Below, one piece after another: positions 49,584 through 55,479 of a stretch of 55,479 bases of DNA. Each line of letters opens with the position of its first letter. Position 1 is the stretch's first letter. Both the position numbers and the translations under genes were made by a program. Under the pieces are notes generated by a model. That model did not search any database. It was given only the letters and a program-made list of their open reading frames with translations, and was not told where the DNA came from. Origin of the DNA: Verrucomicrobiota bacterium (GTDB taxonomy: Bacteria; Verrucomicrobiota; Verrucomicrobiia; Opitutales; Opitutaceae); the NCBI GenBank assembly GCA_030604905.1, contig JAUVVA010000010.1, positions 1-55,479 of the forward strand, written 5' to 3'.

Positions 49584-52295
49584 TCAGCGCTCGGCGCGCA
49601 AACGCAGGAAACGACGCGGGCTGACGGAGCTCAGCGGCACGGGATCACGGACGACCACCACACGCGGATGTGAGCCGGGACCATCACCCGAAACCTCCGC
49701 TTCCCCGGTCAGCGGCTCGCCGCGCTCGCTTCGCGCGATCTCGTTCCAGACCCCAAGGTCGGAACCGGCCTGGACGAGATAACGCAGATCGGAATTTTCC
49801 GGTAAGCGGGTAAAGGCGAGCGCAAGGTGCAAGTCGTCCCCGACTTGATGGGCGCCGACCGCGTAGCCCGGCGCGTCGTCCGCGTGGAGCGGATCACCGC
49901 CGAGCGCGTATTCCAACAAAGCCGGCCGGCCGTCGCCGTCGCGATCATCATCGTCGGCCGTGGAAGCGTCCCCGAACCAGCAGAGCTTCCAGCGCGAGAA
50001 ACCGCCGGGCGTGACGATCTCGACCGGCGCCGTGGGCTCGGCTTCGACGTCTTGGTTCACGGCGATCACCCGGTAGGCGTAGTTGCTCGATGGGGCGGCG
50101 CTCGTGTCATGGAATCCCTCCGCATCGGCCGGCAGGACGGCCAGCGGGGTCCAGGGCCCCTCAACCGCGAAAGCGCGCTCCACCCGGAAGCCGGACTCCA
50201 CCCCCGAACGATCCGCCCAGGACAGCGCCACGCCTTCGCCACTGGGCTTGGCCGCGAGACCGGCGGGCGCGCGCGGGCGAACGGGCTCGGTCTCGTGCGC
50301 GAGCTCCAGCCAGGTGTCCACCTCGGTGGCGGAGCGGGCGATCCGGCCGCGATAGGTCACGCGGAGCGGCGCAGCGCCGTCATCGGCCACGGCCAACAAC
50401 CCATAACGGCTGTCGCCGGGGCTGGCTCCATGACTGTAGGGACCGCCTTTGACCGAGCCCGCCCGGTTGAATGACGCGGCATGGAACACCGGGATGCGCA
50501 CGCCGGGGACGTAAGCCTCGGTGCCTCGCCCGTCGTCGGCGGCGAGCGCATGCATGTCGCCGGCGAGGATCACGATGTTCTGGATGCGCTGGTCGCGGAT
50601 AAACTCGAGCAGTTCCGTCCGCTCCGTGCGGTAGCGCCCCCAGTTGTCACGGTTGGTTTCCATCGAGATGAAGGGCACCGTGCTCACCCACACGATCAAG
50701 GGCGTCTCCGAATCGCGGGCGTCGAGAAGCTGTTGCTTGAACCACGCCTTCTGCGCCGCGCCCATCATGGTCTTGGACGCGTTGTCCGCCCAATGCACCG
50801 GATCGCGCTCGCTGCGCAGGTCGCTGAGAATGAAACGCACGCGCCCAAGGGTGAAGGCCTGGTAGATCGCCCCGTGAGGCTCCCCCGCTCCGGGAATGTC
50901 GGGAAGCGAATAATGGGGAGCCAGTTCGCGATACACCTGCCGGTGCGCGAGCCGGCCGGCGAAGGTGCGGTCGGAGTCGTCGCCCGAAAAATCGTGGTCA
51001 TCCCACATGTAAGCCGAGGCGTGGCGACGCAGCAGCGCGCCTTGACGCCCGATCGCCAGCGCGTCGCGGTAGTTGACACGATAGTCCGCCGGATTGCGCG
51101 AATCCGTGTCCGCGTAGTTGAGGTCTCCCATGTGGATGAAGAGACGGATCGCCTCCGCCGCGAGGGCGTCATACACATGTTGCGGCTCCGCGGACCAATG
51201 ACCGCAGGCGCCGAAACCGATCTGGAACGAGGCGGGACCGGGCGCCGGAAAACTGCGGAAGCGGCCGACATTCCCGGCGCTCGTGTCGAGCACCCCATCG
51301 AGCGACAGCGCGTAGTGATATTCGGTGTCGGGCGATAGACCGACTAGATCGAGACGCACCGCGTTCCCATCGTCCGCCGAGGAGAGCACCGGCGCGGATA
51401 CGATCGGCGACGTGAAATCCGGCGAGAGACTCGCCACGGCCCGCACGCTCACCCCCGGACGATCCACCGCGGCCACGATCGTGGCGCCGCTCGGCGTCAC
51501 GTTGCCGCTCCACGGCCGGACGACCAAGGCGGGCGGGGCGACGGAGGCTTCCAGGGAAAACTCGTCAACCGCCAGCCCGTGCTCGTTGCCGGGCTCGTTG
51601 CTGTCGCGAAACCGCACCCACAGCACCTGGCCCGGGGCCCACGAGATCCCCTTCACGAGCGCGGAGATGCGTGCGCGATGCGCGGGAGCGTTGCCATCCA
51701 GGGCGAGGGCGGTGCCGCCGTTGCGCGGCGAGGCGAAGCGGGCCGCCGGCACCTCGATCCACTCCGAGTGGTCGGTGAGCCAGGCGGGAGTGAGCCGATA
51801 CTCCACGAGCAGGTGATGCGTGGAGGTATGGTCCGCCTGCAGCCATTGCTCGCCCGTGTAGGCGATGGACAGCTGGTTGAACGTGGACTGCGTCTGGTTG
51901 ATGAACCGCACCCCGAGCAAAACAGGGTCGTGCCCCGAAACATTGCTGGTTGAGCGCAGGCCCAAGGCTCGCTCGGCCGAGCCCGCGGCGCCGAACGAGA
52001 TCAGCCCCACGTTGGCGGGCACGCTCGCGACGACGAAGGCCGAGGCGCCGCCGCCCAGCGTGCCGTCGGTGACCGAGTAGGTGGATCGGCTGGCATGCCA
52101 GCCCGGCACCGTAACGCCCGGCTCCCACGCGTGGCCGCCGCTGTTGTGCGCCGCCGCGGGGAGAGAGTCGAACGCCTGCTGATACACACCGCCGGAATAG
52201 TCGACGTAAGACGCAAAATGCGTGGCTGTGGAGCCAAGTAGCAGAAGGAGAATTCGGAAAGGGGCACGAGCCATGGAGCGACCGGAAAGAAACAT
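49584..52295 (-). CDS. PhoD-like metallophosphatase with carbohydrate-module-like N-terminus
   Basis: This is a 903-residue secreted protein (signal peptide in residues 1-28; a second ATG at 52274 is also possible). Residues about 30-245 resemble the duplicated module of the giant protein at 22274 (AERALGLRSTSNVSG, QLSIAYTGEQWLQADHT, LALDGNAPAHRA). Then PhoD motifs: QIGFGACGHW, LFIHMGDLNYADTDSR, SAYMWDDHDFSGDDSD, IVILAGDMHA, the metal-binding residues of PhoD/purple acid-like phosphatases. A fibronectin III-like domain (VRPRAPAGLAAKPSGEGVAL) and a tail DDDDRDGDGRPALLEYALGG end it. It probably removes phosphate from an extracellular phosphodiester or polymer. Confidence 0.83.
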   Translation of the reverse strand: MFLSGRSMARAPFRILLLLLGSTATHFASYVDYSGGVYQQAFDSLPAAAHNSGGHAWEPGVTVPGWHASRSTYSVTDGTLGGGASAFVVASVPANVGLISFGAAGSAERALGLRSTSNVSGHDPVLLGVRFINQTQSTFNQLSIAYTGEQWLQADHTSTHHLLVEYRLTPAWLTDHSEWIEVPAARFASPRNGGTALALDGNAPAHRARISALVKGISWAPGQVLWVRFRDSNEPGNEHGLAVDEFSLEASVAPPALVVRPWSGNVTPSGATIVAAVDRPGVSVRAVASLSPDFTSPIVSAPVLSSADDGNAVRLDLVGLSPDTEYHYALSLDGVLDTSAGNVGRFRSFPAPGPASFQIGFGACGHWSAEPQHVYDALAAEAIRLFIHMGDLNYADTDSRNPADYRVNYRDALAIGRQGALLRRHASAYMWDDHDFSGDDSDRTFAGRLAHRQVYRELAPHYSLPDIPGAGEPHGAIYQAFTLGRVRFILSDLRSERDPVHWADNASKTMMGAAQKAWFKQQLLDARDSETPLIVWVSTVPFISMETNRDNWGRYRTERTELLEFIRDQRIQNIVILAGDMHALAADDGRGTEAYVPGVRIPVFHAASFNRAGSVKGGPYSHGASPGDSRYGLLAVADDGAAPLRVTYRGRIARSATEVDTWLELAHETEPVRPRAPAGLAAKPSGEGVALSWADRSGVESGFRVERAFAVEGPWTPLAVLPADAEGFHDTSAAPSSNYAYRVIAVNQDVEAEPTAPVEIVTPGGFSRWKLCWFGDASTADDDDRDGDGRPALLEYALGGDPLHADDAPGYAVGAHQVGDDLHLALAFTRLPENSDLRYLVQAGSDLGVWNEIARSERGEPLTGEAEVSGDGPGSHPRVVVVRDPVPLSSVSPRRFLRLRAER

Positions 52296-52325
52296 CCATG
52301 CCTTTGAAGATACGGACCCGGGATA

Positions 52326-52341
52326 GAGCGAACGTGCGCTC
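52326..52341. promoter_or_regulatory. Motif-like inverted repeat upstream of the PhoD-like gene
   Basis: GAGCG, AACGTG, CGCTC: 5-bp arms around AACGTG, 30 bp before the ATG at 52295. The left ten bases GCGAACGTGC equal those of the motif copies before the genes at 3762 and 14466, but the right part differs. It may be a distant relative of the motif or chance. Confidence 0.25.
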
Positions 52342-52448
52342 TTCTGGTCGCGAGACCCACTTTGCGCTACACGTAGATAATCAGCCCGTCCGCCGCCTTC
52401 GCCCGCGCCGCCGGGCCGGTCCTTTCCAGGATCATTCGTCGCGCCACC

Positions 52449-53282
52449 TCATCCCCGCCGTCCAAGCGCCTCCTGCCACGCTTTTGGTGGCGCGCCATAA
52501 CGTCCGCGAAACAAACGATAGAAGTGCGAGAGATCGTTGAAACCGCAGGCGAACATCACGCCCAAAACCGAAGGCTCGCCCTCGCTAAGGAGACGCGCCG
52601 CATGCTCCAATCGCCACTCGGTGAGCTGCTCCAGGAATCCTCGCCCCGTTTCCTCGCGGAACAGGGTGCTGAACCGCCTCCTCGACAAACCCGCCCGCGC
52701 CGCGCCGCGATCCAAATCCCAGGGTTCAAAAAACGTTTCCTCCAGCTCCCGCGCCACCGCCGCCACGCGGCACGCCGCGGATTCTCCCGCTTGCATCGGC
52801 GCCTGGCGTGCCAGAAGCACGAGGATCTGCATCGCCGCCGCGCGCAAAGCGCAGCCTCGACCAGGCCTCGGCCGCCAGTTTTCCAACAGGGCCCTCCGCC
52901 AATCCGCCTCGATCCGCAACCGCGCCGGGCGCGGTAACAACCACGATCTCCCGCCACCGGGCAGCATCTCCGCCCATAGCTCGCGAACCTCTCGATCCGC
53001 CGCGACGAAACGCCGGTCAATCCCCAGCAAAAGCAACGTCGCGGGTTTCTCATCCGCCAATCGATGCCAACGTCCCGCCGGCACCAGTCGCAACGCTCCC
53101 TCGGACAGGTCCGCCCCCCGCTCGCCCCGCTCCGCGTAGCGCACCCGTCCATCGAGGACATAGATCAGCTTGTGGAACGGGTCAGCCCGTTCCGCCATGA
53201 AAAAACCGTCCTCGTGCACACTCTGCGCAAAGCAAACACCGGCTCTTGGCACCCGCATCGCGAGCGGAAAACGAACGACCAT
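52449..53282 (-). CDS. AraC-family transcriptional regulator
   Basis: This is a 277-residue protein of normal length. The N-terminal cupin-like sensor shows HKLIYVLDGRVRYAERGERG and LRLVPAGRWHRLAD. The AraC DNA-binding domain (about 175-275) shows DLDRGAARAGLSRRRFSTLF, FLEQLTEWRLEHAARLLSEG and GVMFACGFNDLSHFYRLFRG. The ATG at 53282 was taken rather than a TTG 27 bp upstream. It lies directly upstream of the PhoD-like gene on the same strand and is divergent from the isomerase-like gene, so either may be its target. Confidence 0.88.
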   Translation of the reverse strand: MVVRFPLAMRVPRAGVCFAQSVHEDGFFMAERADPFHKLIYVLDGRVRYAERGERGADLSEGALRLVPAGRWHRLADEKPATLLLLGIDRRFVAADREVRELWAEMLPGGGRSWLLPRPARLRIEADWRRALLENWRPRPGRGCALRAAAMQILVLLARQAPMQAGESAACRVAAVARELEETFFEPWDLDRGAARAGLSRRRFSTLFREETGRGFLEQLTEWRLEHAARLLSEGEPSVLGVMFACGFNDLSHFYRLFRGRYGAPPKAWQEALGRRG

Positions 53283-53383
53283 GCACGCTCCTGTTGCCCG
53301 AACAGCCAATCAAGGCAAGCCCCGCCCGCCAAGACAGGTCCACCGTCAGTCGCCTAGGCTGTCCGCAGGTCCCCGCCCTCCCC

Positions 53384-54760
53384 ATGCATAGCACCCCCGC
53401 CCTCTCCGTGATCGCCCTCGCCTCGTCGGTGTATTGGCCCGACGCCGAGGAACTACGCCGCGCTTTCGCGACGCTTTCGGTCGAACTTTCGGCCGCCACG
53501 ACCGCTCCGCTCGAGTTCCATCTGATCCATGGCGTCGCTCCGGCCGAAAGCCTCGCCGTCTTCTCCGGCCGCACGGCCGTCCTTTGCCCCCTTAGCGGCG
53601 GCATACAACCCCTCCTCGTGGAACTGGGGCAACGCCTCCGCCACTGCGCCCTCGCCAACGCCTACCTGCCCGGCTTCGTCTCCGATAAGCTGGCGGCCTC
53701 GCTCCTTCACCGCAACGCCCACCCCGCCTGCACCGATTTCTTCGCGCACTCGCGTCTCACGGGCCGTCCCGTCTCCTGGCTCGGTTCACGCGCGTCCTTC
53801 ACCTCTTTCGCAGCCGCACACGCAGCCGTCGCCGCACTCGCCGTCGCCCGCATTCTCCAGATCGGGCCCACCGAGCCCTGGGTGATCAACAGCAGCCGTA
53901 ATCCCCTGCGCTTCCGGGAGGCGCTCGGCTGCACGATCATTCCCCTCCCCGCCGAAGAGCTTTACGCGGAATTCGCCCTGATACCCGACGAAGCGCCCGC
54001 GGCCGCCTCGCTGGCCGACGATTGGTGGCGCGGGGCGGGACAGCATGTCGGCACCGCGCCGGCCGACGCGCGCAAGGCCGCCCGCGTCGCCGTGGCCATG
54101 CGTCGCCTTCTGGAAAGACACCGTGCCGACGCCCTCGCCATGGCCTGCTTCTCCATGATTGGCGCGCTCGACACCACCAGTTGCCTCGCGCTCTCCACTT
54201 TGAACGACAGCGCCGCGACCATCGGCGCCTGCGAGGGAGATCTCGACGCCGCGGTCACGCTCTTCCTCCTCAAGCGACTCGGCGCAGATTTCGTATGGAT
54301 CGCGAATCCCATCGTCCACGATTCCGACTGCATCGACCTCGCCCATTGCACCGCTCCGCGTCGCGCCTGCGGCGCCCTCCTCCCCTATCGCCTCCTTCGC
54401 CACCACGAGAGCGGACGCGGAATCGCGCCCGAAGTGCGCCTGCCCGGCGAACGCGCTGTCACGCTCGCCCGCATCGGAGCGGATCTCACCGAACTCTGCG
54501 TCCACTCCGGTCGCACCGAGGCGGTGGAGAAGCAGCCGACCTGCCACACGCAGATCCGCGTGCACCTGCCCTCGTCGCGCCGCTTTCTCGACACCTTGAA
54601 CGGAACGCACGTCGTGATGAGCTACGGCGACTTCTCCGAACCGCTCGTCCACTGCGCCCGCCTGCTCGGGCTCCGCCTCACCGGCTCGCTCGATCTGGTC
54701 ACGCCCGTCCCCGTGCCACTCCGCGCCGGCCCCAAGCCGCTCTGCGCCTGCGTGAGCTGA
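53384..54760 (+). CDS. L-fucose/L-arabinose isomerase-like protein
   Basis: This is a 458-residue cytoplasmic protein. Recognisable segments: ACFSMIGALDTTSCLALSTL, TIGACEGDLDAAVTLFLLKR, FVWIANPIVHDSDCIDLAHC and YGDFSEPLVHCARLLGLR. They resemble the C-terminal half of L-fucose isomerase-fold proteins, where an acidic residue ('ACEGD') and an Asp/His later bind the metal. It would convert a released sugar (fucose, arabinose or rhamnose). The N-terminal half is less conserved, so the exact sugar is not known. ATG 53384 was taken; the upstream frame runs into the AraC gene region. Confidence 0.72.
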   Translation: MHSTPALSVIALASSVYWPDAEELRRAFATLSVELSAATTAPLEFHLIHGVAPAESLAVFSGRTAVLCPLSGGIQPLLVELGQRLRHCALANAYLPGFVSDKLAASLLHRNAHPACTDFFAHSRLTGRPVSWLGSRASFTSFAAAHAAVAALAVARILQIGPTEPWVINSSRNPLRFREALGCTIIPLPAEELYAEFALIPDEAPAAASLADDWWRGAGQHVGTAPADARKAARVAVAMRRLLERHRADALAMACFSMIGALDTTSCLALSTLNDSAATIGACEGDLDAAVTLFLLKRLGADFVWIANPIVHDSDCIDLAHCTAPRRACGALLPYRLLRHHESGRGIAPEVRLPGERAVTLARIGADLTELCVHSGRTEAVEKQPTCHTQIRVHLPSSRRFLDTLNGTHVVMSYGDFSEPLVHCARLLGLRLTGSLDLVTPVPVPLRAGPKPLCACVS

Positions 54761-54793
54761 GCGCCCGGTCAAGTCCTCGCGCCCGACGCCATC

Positions 54794-54896
54794 TCATTCC
54801 GGTTGGTTGGCCCCGCCTCCGTGCTGCGCGAGCAGCCAGCGCCGGATTTGTTTCTGGAACGTGGTCGCTAGCGCGTCCCGCGGCGTCACCAGGGCG
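54794..54896 (-). pseudogene. Probable C-terminal gene fragment next to repeat copy 2
   Basis: On the minus strand a 34-residue open end reads ALVTPRDALATTFQKQIRRW, then LLAQHGGGANQPE, with TGA at 54794-54796. It starts exactly where the repeat (54897-55078) ends, and no start codon is seen. It may be the severed tail of the gene on the other side of the repeat or of another gene. Confidence 0.3.
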
Positions 54897-55078
54897 TTTC
54901 AAAGGAAGCTGTAGCCGGCCGGAAGGGGCATGGGCCTCGCGCCGATACGGAGCCGTGCTTACCGAGGTGCGGGGATCGCACCCGTCCCGGGTGCCGCGCT
55001 GGGCGTCTCGCCCAGCGCCTTCCTGCGGGGTCTCGGCGAGCCGCCGAAACCAGCCCGCGAGACGCGGGCGCTCCTCAG
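54897..55078 (-). repeat. Hairpin-rich dispersed repeat, copy 2
   Basis: Inverted partner of the unit at 41086-41268, 182 bp long, with the same ends (TTTCAAA; CGCTCCTCAG) and the hairpin GCGCTGGGCG, TCT, CGCCCAGCGC. Several differences are compensatory within stems, which suggests selection on structure, although this was checked only by eye. Confidence 0.7.
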
Positions 55079-55479
55079 CGGCATCATGCAGATGGGCGGC
55101 GGAGCAGCGAGGTGGGATCGCGAGCAGATTTCGGTGCGGAAGTGACCGGTCTGGCGGGCGATCTCGGCGGGGTGGCCGGTTTCGTGCGCCAGGAGCCGCG
55201 CCATGACCTCGGCACGGGACTGGCGGCCAAAGAGGGCGCGGAGCTTGAGGAGAAGGTTGCCCGCATGATCCATTCGCGGCGCAACGGAAAGGCCGCGATA
55301 CCGCGTGGGGCCGCGCAGCCAGCCGTGGGCGAGGAAATCCGGATCTGACGCCCCGAAGTGGCCATCGCCGGGGAATAGCGGCAAAGGGGCGTGGGAAGGC
55401 TCGGAGGGGCGGCGAGCGAACACACTCCATTTTTTATGGGCTGGTAAACGGGCGAGGCGGGTGGCGATGACGGAAAGGA
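54959..55479 (-). pseudogene. Winged-helix-like gene, 5' beyond window and 3' end replaced by repeat
   Basis: The minus strand is open from the right edge: ATRLARLPAHKKWSVFARRP, FLAHGWLRGPTRYRGLS, then LLLKLRALFGRQSRAEVMAR and LLAHETGHPAEIARQTGHFR. The latter half is a helix-turn-helix-type segment. From memory it belongs to the same family as the gene at the left edge (1-209), covering the middle of that protein. After HFRTEI similarity stops, and the frame then runs through the repeat, ending at 54959 inside it. The natural C-terminus is thus missing, probably because of the repeat insertion or a deletion next to it. Confidence 0.6.

Noticed and set aside
1..55479. CRISPR array, tRNA, rRNA, integrase or IS transposase
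   Set aside because: No regularly spaced direct repeats, no cloverleaf or rRNA-like stretches, and no recombinase motif were noticed in either strand.

Overview
The window is high-GC DNA from what looks like a Verrucomicrobiota member close to Opitutaceae. This is inferred from the mix of genes, not from a marker gene: three secreted proteins with PEP-CTERM tails, H-X9-DG pseudopilins, calx-beta/'DGDG' tail modules, many carbohydrate-active enzymes, LacI and AraC regulators beside them, few Shine-Dalgarno sites, and 'GRDARAT'-type hairpin repeats. No rRNA, tRNA, CRISPR array, integrase or transposase was seen.

Layout. 1-0.8 kb: two overlapping minus-strand genes of an AbiE-like nucleotidyltransferase/winged-helix pair, one cut by the window edge. 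1.1-3.6 kb: TPR protein plus anchored solute-binding protein (minus). 3.7-7.2 kb: pseudopilin, small secreted protein and heparinase II/III-type lyase (plus). 7.5 kb: LacI regulator. 8.6-14.4 kb: FAD oxidoreductase, GH63-like hydrolase, GPH symporter, beta-helix protein. 14.5-18.5 kb: frameshifted LamG gene, PEP-CTERM beta-strand protein, GH30 gene carrying several lesions. 18.6-30.6 kb: GH105/88-like hydrolase, GH141-like beta-helix protein, 1731-residue pectate-lyase-fold protein, GH-A protein with nine ricin repeats. 30.8-38.7 kb: GH51, two tandem AraC regulators with an extra C-terminal domain, LamG PEP-CTERM protein, GH2. 38.9-41.4 kb: two small paralogous secreted proteins, a decayed pseudopilin and repeats. 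41.4-54.8 kb: GH127, PEP-CTERM protein, second LacI, 1419-residue GH, PhoD-like phosphatase, AraC, sugar-isomerase-like protein. The right edge holds a winged-helix-like gene cut off by a repeat that is an inverted partner of the one at 41.1 kb.

How it may work together. The first 22 kb reads as a regulon for an acidic, uronate-containing polysaccharide: lyase, unsaturated-uronide hydrolase, exo-acting hydrolases, oxidoreductase and a GPH importer. Its genes are scattered over both strands but share an asymmetric 12-bp motif, AACGTGCTCGCC. The motif lies on the coding strand about 42-57 bp before eight start codons, and occurs in reverse before the LacI gene at 7528. I regard this motif as the main discovery in the window. 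The right half (GH51, GH2, GH127) points to arabinose- and galactose-containing side chains and lacks clear copies of the motif.

Several genes show decay: GH30, LamG, a pseudopilin and the right-edge gene. Coordinates and translations were read by eye, and family calls come from recognised motifs without a database search.
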